DNA of 64,000 nucleotides, taken from assembly GCA_964560875.1 (NCBI GenBank), contig CAZLMW010000014.1:1-64000 (forward strand). Direction: 5' to 3'. The notes under the pieces are model-generated. The model was not told where the DNA came from, did not search any database, and worked only from the letters and a program-made list of their open reading frames with translations. Below are positions 8,266 to 17,136 of this stretch, in pieces (within the stretch, counting starts at the first letter, position 1; each line of letters starts with the position of its first letter). Source of the DNA: CAZLMW01 sp964560875. GTDB taxonomy: Bacteria > Myxococcota_A > UBA9042. Position numbers and translations under genes: made by a program.

Positions 8266-11200
8266 TCAGGACCCGGAGTTGCCCCGCAGGTCAATGACAT
8301 ACGGGTTGGAACGCGGCAGCGGCGGCGCGACGGTCTCTTCTTCGGCCGCAGCAGCAGCTTCCGCGCCGTTGCTATCGTCGTCGGACGCCTCGGCAGCTTC
8401 AGCTTCGGCACCTTCGGGAACTTCGGCAGCGGCAGCGACCGCTTCCGAATCGTCGGCCGGCTCTTCTTCAGCGGCCTCGACCGCGTCGTCGGCACCGTCA
8501 GTAGATTCGGCTTGAGCCGCAACCTCGCCTTCATCGCTGGCAGCGGCCTCTTCGACGTTGTCGGCGTCTTCCTCGGCAACGGGCTCAGCTTCGGAACCAG
8601 TCGCGTCCGATGCCGCGGCTTCAGCAGGAGCGGCTTGAGGAGCAGCAACATCGTCGTCTTCAGCCTGGACAGCGGCGGCGGCGCCACCCGCAGCGGCTTT
8701 GAGTCGCTCGATCTCGGCGCGCGCAAGCGATGTCACATCGGCCATCACCGGCTCTGGAGCTGGCGCAGGCATCGGCGGCGGCGATCCGACATCGCCCGTT
8801 GCTCCGGGCATCGGCGGCGGTGTCCCGGCATCGCCGGCTTTCTTCCGAGCAGGTTTCCGCGACGCCTTGGCATTTTTACTGGTCGCATCGGCACGGGTCG
8901 CATCGGCACGGGTCGCATCGGCACGGGTCGAATCGGCACGGGTCGCATCGGAACCGGCAGCTTTCTTGGCGGCCTGCTCATCGCGCGCAGCTTCGTCTCC
9001 AGCCGGCTTGTCCCCAGCGGCCTCGGCGGACTCTTGTCCTTGCTGCCCCTGCTCGTTGCCCTGCTCGTCGCGATCACGACCTCCACGGCGGCGACGACGG
9101 CGACGACGACGGCGACGGCCTTCACCTTCACCGCCATCTTCCTGGGCGCTATCGGCTTCTTTTCGTTCGTTGTCGGCCCCATCGGCGCTCTTTTCGGCCT
9201 TCTTGCGACCACCACGACGCCCATCTCCGCGGGCTTCGCGCTCGCCGTCGCGACGTTCACCATCACGATCTCGTTCACCGTCTCTATTGCGGCCACGACG
9301 ACGGCGGCGGCGACGACGACGCGGCTCTTCCTCTTCGGTAGCGGCCTCGGCAGCAACCTCTTCTTCGGGGGCGGCAGCGACCTCTTCTTCGGGGGCGGGC
9401 AGCTGCGCGGGGGCTGATACGGTCGGTTCGGCGACCCGCGTCGGCTCGGGGGCGGCCGTTCCCAGCCCGAAGATGCTCTTCAACCAACCGCTGAATCCGC
9501 TCTTTTGCGGCAGCGGTGGGTAGGACTCGGGTGCTGGCGCCGGTGTGGGCGCGGGCGCGGGCTGAGCGGCCTGCTCGACTTCCTCGGTTTGACCACTTTG
9601 CTTGCGATCGCCGCCCTGCTTGCCTTTGCCACCGCGGCTGCGGCGCTTTTTCTTGGGCTGGATGGGCGTGTCCTCAACCGCGGCCGTCTGCTCCTCGACG
9701 TCCTTGTAGACCGCGCCCCAATCGACCATCGCGGCGGCCTTGCTCTTCTTGATCTTGCGCTCGATATCCTGATCTTCGCGCTTGAGCACACGGTTGCGCA
9801 CCAGGTCGAGGTGCTGGGTAACGCGTCGCAATCGATTCTCGTGCAGCACTTCCATGCCACCTCGTCGCGGAACTTCCTCGAAATGCTCAAGCGTCACCTG
9901 CGCGGCCGTCATGCCCTCAACGGGAACAATCTCGATGCCGATGCCGTATTCCGTCTCAACCGCCACAAGCTCGCTGCGGCGGTTGTTGAGCAGGAAGTTG
10001 GCGGCCTCGGGGGGCAGCATCGCGATGACGTGGCGCACCGGGCGCTGTGTGATCATCTCGTAGATGCGACGAATGATGCTGCTCGTCAGGCTCGGGATCG
10101 TGCGGTACTGACCGGTTCCTGAGCAATAACGGCAGCTTTCGAATGCGCTGCGATGGACAGCGGACTTCAGCCGCTGGCGGGACAGCTCCATCAGGCCGAA
10201 CTCGCTGATGCGACCGATCTTGTGGCGCGCCTTGTCCTTCTTCATCTCGGACTTCAGCGTCGACTCGACCTCTTTGACGTATTTGCGCTCGCGCATGTCG
10301 ATGAAGTCAACGACCACGAGCCCGCCGAGATCGCGCAGAACCAGCTGCCGAGCCACTTCGCGCGCCGCCTCGATGTTCGTCCGACGAGCGGTCTCCTCGA
10401 TGTCCTTGCCCTTGACGCGGCCGGAGTTGACGTCGATCGCGACGAGCGCCTCGGTCTGGTCGATCACGATTGAGCCGCCGCCATCGAGCGGAACCTGCCT
10501 TGAGAAAACGGCCTCGACCTGTCCCAGGATGCCGTAGCGCGCAAACAGGGGCATCGCGCCGGAATAGCGCTCGACAGCCCGCAAGGTCCGCGGCATGAGC
10601 AGCTTCAGGTACGCGCCGATCTCGTTGACGGTCGACTCGTCGTCGATAACGATCTCGTCCACGTCCTTGTTGAAGTAGTCGCGCACAAAACGGATCGGCA
10701 TCGATCGCTCGATGTACATGGGGCACGCGCCCTTGCCGGCCGCGAACTCCTTCTCGATATGTTTCCAGAGGCGGTTGAGGTAGACGAGGTCACGCGTCAA
10801 CGCCAGCTTGGTCGCCGTTTCGCCGCTTGTGCGCACGATAAGCCCGATGCCCTCGGGCACGTTCATCGCCTCGGTCAACTCTTTGACACGCGCCCGCGCC
10901 GAATCGCTGAGCTTGCGGCTGACACCGGATTTGTCCGACTGCGGCATCAGCACGAGGTAGCGGCCGGGCAGCGAGACGTACGTCGAAAGCGTCGCGCCCT
11001 TGTTGCCGATCTCGTCGCGAACGACCTGCACGAGGATCTGTTGGCCCGCGCGCAGAATGTCCTGGATCGGGGTGCGCTTGTCGTGGCTCTCTTTGCGCAG
11101 CCGCTTGTGGATTTCGCCAACGGGCAGGAAGCCCTGTTTGTCGCGGCCGAAGTCGACGAAAGCCGACTGCAGCGAAGGTTCAACGCGTGCGACAACGCCG

Positions 11201-11325
11201 CGATAGATGTTGCCCTTTACCGAGTCGATGTTGATCGGCTCGATCTCCAGGTGGGTCAACCGACCATTCTTGACAAGCGCCGCGCGCGATTCGTCGCGGT
11301 CGACGCTGATTAGCATCCTCTGCAT
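8266..11325 (-). CDS. rne: Ribonuclease E/G family endoribonuclease
   Basis: A 1019-residue protein. An S1-type RNA-binding domain lies at about residues 37-130 (GNIYRGVVARVEPSLQSAFV). The DNase I-like catalytic part holds Asp298 (IDVNSG) and Asp340 (VVVDFIDM), matching the Mg2+ ligands of E. coli RNase E. The zinc-link CRYCSGTG supplies Cys398 and Cys401 for dimer pairing. After about residue 540 the protein is low-complexity, alternating Arg-rich and Glu/Ala-rich tracts like an RNase E scaffold, and includes a five-fold RADAT-type repeat. It should cleave single-stranded RNA in mRNA decay and rRNA maturation. The ATG at 11325 has GGAG 6 nt upstream; an ATG 9 nt further in is less well placed. 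It heads the minus-strand string, with the regulator 8 nt downstream. Confidence 0.93.
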   Translation of the reverse strand: MQRMLISVDRDESRAALVKNGRLTHLEIEPINIDSVKGNIYRGVVARVEPSLQSAFVDFGRDKQGFLPVGEIHKRLRKESHDKRTPIQDILRAGQQILVQVVRDEIGNKGATLSTYVSLPGRYLVLMPQSDKSGVSRKLSDSARARVKELTEAMNVPEGIGLIVRTSGETATKLALTRDLVYLNRLWKHIEKEFAAGKGACPMYIERSMPIRFVRDYFNKDVDEIVIDDESTVNEIGAYLKLLMPRTLRAVERYSGAMPLFARYGILGQVEAVFSRQVPLDGGGSIVIDQTEALVAIDVNSGRVKGKDIEETARRTNIEAAREVARQLVLRDLGGLVVVDFIDMRERKYVKEVESTLKSEMKKDKARHKIGRISEFGLMELSRQRLKSAVHRSAFESCRYCSGTGQYRTIPSLTSSIIRRIYEMITQRPVRHVIAMLPPEAANFLLNNRRSELVAVETEYGIGIEIVPVEGMTAAQVTLEHFEEVPRRGGMEVLHENRLRRVTQHLDLVRNRVLKREDQDIERKIKKSKAAAMVDWGAVYKDVEEQTAAVEDTPIQPKKKRRSRGGKGKQGGDRKQSGQTEEVEQAAQPAPAPTPAPAPESYPPLPQKSGFSGWLKSIFGLGTAAPEPTRVAEPTVSAPAQLPAPEEEVAAAPEEEVAAEAATEEEEPRRRRRRRRRGRNRDGERDRDGERRDGEREARGDGRRGGRKKAEKSADGADNERKEADSAQEDGGEGEGRRRRRRRRRRRGGRDRDEQGNEQGQQGQESAEAAGDKPAGDEAARDEQAAKKAAGSDATRADSTRADATRADATRADATSKNAKASRKPARKKAGDAGTPPPMPGATGDVGSPPPMPAPAPEPVMADVTSLARAEIERLKAAAGGAAAAVQAEDDDVAAPQAAPAEAAASDATGSEAEPVAEEDADNVEEAAASDEGEVAAQAESTDGADDAVEAAEEEPADDSEAVAAAAEVPEGAEAEAAEASDDDSNGAEAAAAAEEETVAPPLPRSNPYVIDLRGNSGS
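8881..8955. repeat. 15-bp tandem repeat inside the RNase E/G gene
   Basis: Five consecutive 15-bp units of GGTCGCATCGGCACG occupy this span. The fourth has one change and the fifth differs at its end. The length is a multiple of three, so the protein gains a five-residue repeat of the RADAT type in the disordered C-terminal tail. Copy number may vary between strains without breaking the frame. Confidence 0.9.
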
Positions 11326-11932
11326 GGATGTCTCCAGCAGGGCGCGCTGGCACCTTTCCCCGACGGGAAAAACGTTCGATGGGCGCTGGTCGCGGCGCAC
11401 AGGTTGACGACGGCGGCGCAATATCCTGCGCTCGTATCGGCATCGTCATGACCTGCTGCGCGGCTGGCGAGCGGCTCATCTTGGTCTCTTCCTTCGTCTT
11501 TGCCGCGGATTCCGATTGCCTGGATCGGGCGGCTCTGCAGGGTTCGATGAGCGCAGTGCCGTCACGGCGGCACCGACCGGTCATCGAACTATCGCGGGGT
11601 GGTATCCGGCGCCCTTCTTGATTGCGTGGTTACGCCAAGGCGGAACGTCGCTTGGTCGAGTCGTTGCGGCTCGACCATCGGGTGAAGCGCTCATGCTGTG
11701 TGCGCGAGCGCGGGGACGGTCGCTTGAGGCGGGCCCGGAAAGCGGGCTCGACGCGCCAAGGCCGTCAAGGCGCGCGGAGAGTAGGGGTTCATCTACGCGA
11801 TTGTCAACGACATTCACGCGTTCGCGGGGGTGCTGCAAATCGATCGGTCTACGCGCTTAAGACCCCATCGCGGAGACGCCAACCCGAGCCCAAGATTGCG
11901 ACACCCGAATCGGTCGGGTATGAGACCGGGCC
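11326..11932 (-). promoter_or_regulatory. Long upstream region of the RNase E/G gene with hairpins
   Basis: About 600 bases separate the RNase start from the next gene on the plus strand. No gene or tRNA is recognisable. Three inverted repeats stand out: TTTCCC/GGGAAA at 11355-11370 with a 4-nt loop, about 30 nt upstream of the start codon; TGGTCGAG/CTCGACCA at 11653-11677 with a 9-nt loop; and CGCGCC/GGCGCG at 11752-11774. Enterobacterial RNase E controls its own mRNA through a long structured leader, so a similar role is possible. The promoter of the plus-strand gene at 11933 must also lie here. Confidence 0.35.
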
Positions 11933-12574
11933 GTGCATGACCGCGACCGACGCCTGCTCTCCGCCACCTGGGCCACCGTGCTGCTGTGGGCGATTTACGG
12001 CGTCGCTGCCGCCGCGGCGACCGACCTCGAAGGCACCGACCTCCAGCCGGCAACAGCGCTTCGCCTCGCCGACGCCCAGGTCCACGTGCAAGCCGGCGAC
12101 GACGCGACCGAATGCACCTGGAACAAGGACGCCGAGGCGTTCCGCTGCAGCGACGATCGCTGGCACTATGTGGGACCGTACGCCGGCCGCAGCAACGGCA
12201 AGCCGACCCGATGCATGTGGGTTCATCCACCGACCGACGGCCGCCGGCTCGTCATCCGATGGGAAGCTGTGCCGCTGGGTGAAGCTGTCAGCGCAACCCT
12301 CGCCTTGCTCGATGGGGCGGGTTCGGGCGCCAAAGTCCAAGCCGACATCCAGGTGCGTGGCCAACATCTCGGCTCCGCGTCCGTCAAGACCGATCGGGCC
12401 CCGGCGACCGTGCACAAGAAGCTGCCCCGCGGAGACGACAAGGGCTCCGTCGAGGTGATCGTGCAGGCCAGCAGCCACCGCTGGCGATTGGCCTGTCTGA
12501 CACTGGACGTGCACGCCGATAAGCCGCCCGAGAGCGAGGATGAAGCCGAGCAACGGGGCCGCCGTGGTCGCTGA
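11933..12574 (+). CDS. Secreted hypothetical protein
   Basis: A 213-residue protein starting at GTG. The first 28 residues look like a signal peptide (VLLWAIYGVAAAAA), so it is probably exported. The body is predicted beta-rich, with three spaced cysteines in the first half (ATECTWN, AFRCSDD, PTRCMWV) and a late ACLTLDVH strand. No known domain is recognised. The ribosome-binding site before the GTG is weak, so the start may be wrong. Its 3' end overlaps the next gene by 35 nt, which suggests coupled translation with that membrane protein and a shared role. Confidence 0.6.
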   Translation: MHDRDRRLLSATWATVLLWAIYGVAAAAATDLEGTDLQPATALRLADAQVHVQAGDDATECTWNKDAEAFRCSDDRWHYVGPYAGRSNGKPTRCMWVHPPTDGRRLVIRWEAVPLGEAVSATLALLDGAGSGAKVQADIQVRGQHLGSASVKTDRAPATVHKKLPRGDDKGSVEVIVQASSHRWRLACLTLDVHADKPPESEDEAEQRGRRGR

Positions 12575-14042
12575 CCTGCTCAAGCGCCTCGATCGCCATC
12601 CGTGGCTGCAGTGGAGCAATCCGCTGGTGCCCGCCGCGTTCGTCATCTGGGTCGCGTGGATGCTGCAGGACGCCTTCGCCTTCTCGGCGTCGGCCAACGA
12701 CACACTCGCGGCGCTCACCCATACGGCATTGCCGGCGCACGGCGGCCCCGGACGCGCGATCCGCGGCGTCGCCCGGACCGTCTTCAAGGGCGATCTGCTG
12801 CTTGTCATCGGCTGGTATCAGTTCGCCCTCGGTATCGTCGGCGGCGGCCTGCTCGTGCTCGCGTCGTACGGCGCTGGTCTGCGCGGCCGCTGGCTCTGCT
12901 TCGCCCCGATCCTGGCCATGGTCTGGGTCGGTCACCGCGACGCGCTGGCCGTTTTCTCCGCCGAATCCGTGCTCGGTGTCGCCACGCTCGCCATTTGCGT
13001 GTCGGCGCAGCAGCTCGAACGGTTGCCGCGCGTCGCCGGCCTTGTCGGTGGTGGCGCGCTGTTCGTGATCATCGCCACCCACGCCGTCGGTCTCGTCGCG
13101 TGGCCGTTGCTCATCGTCGTGCTCGCCGTCTGGCCGCGTCCAGCCGGCAACCCCGAACGCCAGGACATCCCCGTTCGCCCGATCTGGTGGGGTTGGTTGG
13201 CCGCGGTCCTCATCAGCCTCGCGCTCGTCGCCGTGCTCTTCGCCGGCGAACGCCTGCAGCTGCTGTGGGAAACGGTCATCAACGGGCTGCGCAAACCGGC
13301 CGCCACCCCGCTCGCCGGCGGCCTCGGCGATCTCCCCCTGCTCGGAGGAATGGTCACGGTCCTGGCCGCCGTCCCGTTGCCGGTGCTCGCCGTCGCAACC
13401 GTCAGCGCAGGCCGACTCCTCGGTCCCGACCGCCGCAAAGGCGGTTCAGTCCTCGCCGCCGCGATCATCGCGTGGCTCATCGTGGCCATGATCGCCACCC
13501 GCCCCGCACCCGCCCCGATCGCCATCGTGCACATCATCGCGCCGATGCTCAGCCTGCTAGCGGTCATCGAATTGCGCGCGTGGATGCAACGGCTCGAAGC
13601 CATCAGCCGCAACGGTGTGCTCGCCTCGATCGCGCTTCTGATCGCCTTTCTCGTCGTCACGGTCGTCGATGACCACGGCCCGCGTCTCGAAGACCCGCGC
13701 AACCTCGTCACGCGCGTAGGTCACCTCGTCACCGACCCGACCGCTGACCGCCCCGCGCTGATCACGACCGCCGACACAGCCCTGTTGCGCGCCCACCCCG
13801 AAGCGACCGTGGTCCTGCCGGCCCATCGCGGCGGCAATACGCTCGCCCAGCTGCTCGCCAAGCTCGATCTCGCGCCGAAAAAGGTCTCGTACGACCGCGC
13901 CTACGCGTCACGGATGGTGCTCATCCACGAACCCGCCCGCGACCCGATCCAACGCACATGGCGCGGCGACAAGCGCCCCCTGGACTGCACCACCAACGGC
14001 AGCGGCTGCCTGTATCGCTTGTGGCCGAAGAAGACACCGTGA
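12540..14042 (+). CDS. Polytopic membrane protein of unknown function
   Basis: A 500-residue protein with about nine or ten hydrophobic segments, for example LVPAAFVIWVAWML, AALFVIIATHAVGL-like stretches, LIVVLAVWP, LAAVLISLALVAVLF, AAAIIAWLIVAMIA and ASIALLIAFLVVTVV. About 130 soluble residues follow (DDHGPRLEDPRNLVT onward) and end with DCTTNGSGCLYRLW. The layout of a membrane half plus a C-terminal soluble domain resembles membrane glycosyltransferases of the GT-C type, but I see no diagnostic acidic loop motif and do not assign one. It starts at an ATG behind GCGAGG and overlaps the preceding secreted-protein gene. It ends 37 nt from the convergent glycosyltransferase 2 gene. Confidence 0.7.
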   Translation: MKPSNGAAVVADLLKRLDRHPWLQWSNPLVPAAFVIWVAWMLQDAFAFSASANDTLAALTHTALPAHGGPGRAIRGVARTVFKGDLLLVIGWYQFALGIVGGGLLVLASYGAGLRGRWLCFAPILAMVWVGHRDALAVFSAESVLGVATLAICVSAQQLERLPRVAGLVGGGALFVIIATHAVGLVAWPLLIVVLAVWPRPAGNPERQDIPVRPIWWGWLAAVLISLALVAVLFAGERLQLLWETVINGLRKPAATPLAGGLGDLPLLGGMVTVLAAVPLPVLAVATVSAGRLLGPDRRKGGSVLAAAIIAWLIVAMIATRPAPAPIAIVHIIAPMLSLLAVIELRAWMQRLEAISRNGVLASIALLIAFLVVTVVDDHGPRLEDPRNLVTRVGHLVTDPTADRPALITTADTALLRAHPEATVVLPAHRGGNTLAQLLAKLDLAPKKVSYDRAYASRMVLIHEPARDPIQRTWRGDKRPLDCTTNGSGCLYRLWPKKTP

Positions 14043-14079
14043 TCCCGTGGAGGGTTCAACGGAAAGTCGTTGGCTGCGG

Positions 14080-14811
14080 TCAGTAGTTGCCGCGTTGCCG
14101 GTAGCGGATGCGCGCGACGTCGAGAAACATCCGCGTCGAGTCCCGAAACGCATCGACCGTCGTGCGCTCGTCATTGACCCAGATCACGCCCACCTCGGAG
14201 ATCCGATAGCCGAGCTTGCGCGCGATGAACAACACCTCGACATCAAAGGCAAACCCTTCGATCGTGGTGCGCGAAAAGCAGCGCCTGGCTGGCTCTGCGG
14301 CGAACAGCTTGAAACCGCATTGCGTGTCTGAAATGCCGCCGACAGCGAGCGCGCGCACAATCCGATTGAACGTCCGCCCCATCGCCTCGCGATACCACGG
14401 CTGGTGCCTTTCGATACGGCTGTCCGCCACGTCGCGCGACCCGATAGCCACGTCTGCGCCGTCCGCGATCGCGTCCGCCAGTTTGCGGACCTCATCGATG
14501 GGCGTGGACAGGTCCGCGTCCGAAAACAGGATGTAGTCCTTGCGCGCCACGCTCACGCCGCGCCTCACCGCCGCACCTTTGCCGCGATTGCGGCCCAGCG
14601 ATTCGACCCGAATACGCGGCTCATCGACGGCCATCTGCTGCGCGATCGCGACGGTCTGATCCGAGCTGCCGTCGTCCACGACGACGATTTCGATGTTCGC
14701 CCCGACGTCATCGGCCCACGCGATTATCCGCTGCACGGACGCAGGGAGGCGCTCCGCCTCGTTGTACGCCGGCACGACGATCGACAAAGACGCGAGCACG
14801 TCCGGCACCAT
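14080..14811 (-). CDS. Glycosyltransferase family 2, dolichyl-phosphate glucosyltransferase-like
   Basis: A 243-residue protein with a GT-A fold. It has the opening strand LSIVVPAYNE (9-18), VVVDDGSSD (43-51) for the nucleotide-sugar Asp pair, and FSDADLSTP (96-104) with the metal-binding DAD. The later GSRD and SDTQCGFK motifs are typical of the subgroup that transfers glucose or mannose to polyprenyl phosphate. It has no transmembrane helices, so a peripheral enzyme at the inner face of the membrane is likely. The ATG at 14811 has GAAGG upstream; an in-frame TTG 15 nt earlier is less convincing. It follows the Ser/Thr kinase gene by 30 nt on the same strand. The acceptor is not determined by sequence. 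Confidence 0.88.
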   Translation of the reverse strand: MVPDVLASLSIVVPAYNEAERLPASVQRIIAWADDVGANIEIVVVDDGSSDQTVAIAQQMAVDEPRIRVESLGRNRGKGAAVRRGVSVARKDYILFSDADLSTPIDEVRKLADAIADGADVAIGSRDVADSRIERHQPWYREAMGRTFNRIVRALAVGGISDTQCGFKLFAAEPARRCFSRTTIEGFAFDVEVLFIARKLGYRISEVGVIWVNDERTTVDAFRDSTRMFLDVARIRYRQRGNY

Positions 14812-14841
14812 CGTCCGCACCTTCAACCCGATCTTGCGGGG

Positions 14842-16824
14842 CTACAAACGCTCTTCGAGGGCGCTGCGGACTTTGGGTCTGTCCGGCTTCTTCTCAGCCA
14901 CCGGCTTGGGCTTGGGACGCGGCGACGGCTTGGCCACGGGGCGCCGCCTGGGACGCTTCGTCGCGGCCACCTTCTTGTTGAGCGTAACCGACTTACCCGG
15001 TGCATCCGTGTGCATCACGAAGAAGTCGCGCTTGTGGTAGCCGGGGAGCGCGAGGAAGCCGGTCATGGGCTTGTTCTCTTCGACCTTGAGCTTGAGCGGC
15101 GTCTTGCCGATCACGGTGCCATTGATTTCAACAGAAGCGCCAGCGGGCTCGGTCTTCAGCTCGACCTCGACGATGTTGGTGTCCGGCGCAGGCGGAGCCT
15201 CTTTGCCCGCGTCTGCACCCTCGGTCCCACCCGCGTCCGCGGCGGCCGCTTGCTCGGTCTTTGCCTCGCCCTCGTCCGGCGCCTTGGCCGCCTCTTGCGC
15301 GGGCTGCTTCTCGGCTGGCGATTCTTCAGCCGCTGCGACCGCCGCTGGGCTGGCCTTCGCAGGCTCTTCGCCACCGCCACCGCTCATCGCGATGCCAACG
15401 GCCGCAAGCGCCGCAACGATCCCGATCCCAACGAGCGCAAACACGCCCTTGTTGCTCTTCTTCGGCAGCTCGTACGCATCTTCCTGAACGGTGTCGGTCG
15501 CCTCGTTGGCCTTGTCGATGATGCCGTCGCCGCGAAGCATGAACGCTTCGGTGTAGCCGCTGCCACCTTGCGCCGCCGCGTTGGTTGCCGCTGCCGCATC
15601 CGCCGAGACGTCGTCGGTGGCCGCGTTTTCGGCCGGCGCGATCTCGGTCGGACCAAAAGCGCCGGAGTTGTCGGTAACGACCTTGACCGACGCGATGTTG
15701 TAGGCCTGCGTGGCGTCTTCGCTGTCGATGTTATCGACGTTGAGCTGCTTGCCGTGGTCGGTGTTGCGGAAGCGCTCGGACTTGGTCGCGGTCGGCGCTT
15801 GTGGAGCGGCAGGCATCGACGACGAAGACACGCTCGACGGCTGGTTCAGCGACAGCATCGTCTCGTTGGTCACGCTGCGGCCGAGCGACGCGAGCACCTT
15901 GCGCATCTCGATGGCGCTCTCAAACCGGTCAAACGGATCTTTCGCCAGCGCCTTCTCAACGATCGCCTGCAGCTCGGCGCTAACCGGCGTCTTGGCCGTT
16001 TCAGAGAGCGGCGGCGGCGAGTCGGTCACGTGCGACAGCAACACAGCAAGCGGGTTATCGCCCTCGAACGGCGGCCGCAACGCGAGGCACTGGTACATCA
16101 CGACGCCGAGCGAGTAGATGTCGCTGCGCGCATCGATCGGACGGTTCTGCGCCTGCTCCGGGCTCATGTAGGACGGCGTGCCAAACGCCTGTCCGGTCCC
16201 TGTCAGGTTGCTGCCGAGCCGCTTGGCGATGCCGAAGTCCAAAACCTTGACGACCGGATCGTCGCCCGGGACCTCGTTGAGGAAGATGTTGTGCGGCTTG
16301 AGATCGCGGTGAACCAGCCCGGCCATATGCGCTTCGGCGAGGCTGCGCAACGTCTGCGACGTGATGCGAACCGTGTCCTCTTCGCTCAGCGCTTCACCGA
16401 GCTCCTTGCGCTCCTTCAGCAGCTGGTTGAGGTCCTTGCCGCTGAGCAGCTCCATCGCGATGTAGAGCGCCCCGCCCTCGGTCTGCCCAAAGTCGAAAAC
16501 GCGAATTGTATTGGGATGCTTGAGCCCGGCGGTGATCTGCGCCTCGGCAAAAAACCGCTGGATAAGGTCCGACTCGTCGCTGTCCAACGACACGCCGAGC
16601 ACCTTGATCGCCATCTCCTGGTCGGTCGCCAGGTGCGTGGCCTTGTAGACAGCGCCGAAACCGCCCTGGCCGATCATCTTGTCGATGCAATAGCGGCCGT
16701 TGATCTCGGTGCCTTCTTTGAGGCGGCTGTCCGGATTTTGAGCGAGGACCAGCGTCGCGGTGCCGCATTCAGGGCATCGCTCGTGTTCGGTCTTGATGCC
16801 GTCTTTGGGGCAAAGCCGCATCAT
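14842..16824 (-). CDS. Ser/Thr protein kinase with zinc ribbon, one TM helix and PEGA domain
   Basis: A 660-residue Hanks-type kinase. The N-terminus holds two CPxxG knuckles (Cys5, Cys17, Cys20) resembling a zinc ribbon. The kinase domain spans about residues 43-310, with Gly loop GQGGFG (52-57), Lys74, catalytic HRDLKPHN (172-179), DFG (196-198) and SPE in the activation segment. A transmembrane helix follows near residue 450 (VFALVGIGIVAALAAVGIA), then a Pro/Ala/Glu-rich periplasmic linker and a PEGA domain (VEVELKTEPAGASVEINGT). The tail is Lys/Arg/Pro-rich, as if to bind an acidic polymer or peptidoglycan. All catalytic motifs are intact. It probably senses an envelope signal; the L,D-transpeptidase gene lies just upstream. 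Confidence 0.93.
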   Translation of the reverse strand: MMRLCPKDGIKTEHERCPECGTATLVLAQNPDSRLKEGTEINGRYCIDKMIGQGGFGAVYKATHLATDQEMAIKVLGVSLDSDESDLIQRFFAEAQITAGLKHPNTIRVFDFGQTEGGALYIAMELLSGKDLNQLLKERKELGEALSEEDTVRITSQTLRSLAEAHMAGLVHRDLKPHNIFLNEVPGDDPVVKVLDFGIAKRLGSNLTGTGQAFGTPSYMSPEQAQNRPIDARSDIYSLGVVMYQCLALRPPFEGDNPLAVLLSHVTDSPPPLSETAKTPVSAELQAIVEKALAKDPFDRFESAIEMRKVLASLGRSVTNETMLSLNQPSSVSSSSMPAAPQAPTATKSERFRNTDHGKQLNVDNIDSEDATQAYNIASVKVVTDNSGAFGPTEIAPAENAATDDVSADAAAATNAAAQGGSGYTEAFMLRGDGIIDKANEATDTVQEDAYELPKKSNKGVFALVGIGIVAALAAVGIAMSGGGGEEPAKASPAAVAAAEESPAEKQPAQEAAKAPDEGEAKTEQAAAADAGGTEGADAGKEAPPAPDTNIVEVELKTEPAGASVEINGTVIGKTPLKLKVEENKPMTGFLALPGYHKRDFFVMHTDAPGKSVTLNKKVAATKRPRRRPVAKPSPRPKPKPVAEKKPDRPKVRSALEERL

Positions 16825-16842
16825 CGGAAGGCAAACAACTCG

Positions 16843-17136
16843 CTACGATTGGGCCGGGTCGTCGGTTTGGGCGATCGGCGCGTTTTCGTTGGGGACGTTT
16901 TCGTTGGGGACGTTTTCGCTCGGAAGGTGGTCGTTGGTGACGTCTTCACCTGCCACGACACGAGCAACTTCCGCGAGGCCCTCTGGCAGATCGCCGAACA
17001 CTACCTCACCGGTTGCCAGAATGCGAATCGCGAAACGGGCCTTGCCGGGGCCTGCTCGAGGGCCTTCATGCACACGTTCTTCGGCCCTTTCGAGGCCGCC
17101 AGCGTCGGGCTTTTGACCGACATCGCTGGACGTCAA
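16843..17136 (-). CDS. Small hypothetical protein with NENVP repeats
   Basis: An open frame of up to 97 residues fills the space between the L,D-transpeptidase and kinase genes. The middle part (ARFAIRILATGEVVFGDLP) reads like a real beta-alpha protein, and the tail carries the repeat SENVPNENVPNENAP. The first codon would be TTG overlapping the upstream stop; a GTG at about residue 22 is another candidate start. Codon use is mixed and no homologue comes to mind. Its place between two envelope genes on the same strand supports a coupled small gene, but it could be non-coding. Confidence 0.42.
   Translation of the reverse strand: MTSSDVGQKPDAGGLERAEERVHEGPRAGPGKARFAIRILATGEVVFGDLPEGLAEVARVVAGEDVTNDHLPSENVPNENVPNENAPIAQTDDPAQS
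16882..16926. repeat. 15-bp tandem repeat in the small gene
   Basis: Two identical copies of GTTTTCGTTGGGGAC are followed by a diverged third (GTTTTCGCTCGGAAG). On the minus strand they encode the NENVP repeats of the small protein. Confidence 0.85.

Noticed and set aside
5558..8515. Open frame of 985 codons on the plus strand across three minus-strand genes
   Set aside because: It spans several gene boundaries of the opposite strand and has shadow-type composition. The regulator on the other strand is unmistakable.
8881..8955. Short tandem repeats as a possible CRISPR array
   Set aside because: The units are 15 bp, contiguous without spacers, and translate in frame inside the RNase gene.
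11581..11838. Small open frame upstream of the RNase gene
   Set aside because: There is no ribosome-binding site, no family resemblance and no coding-like pattern.
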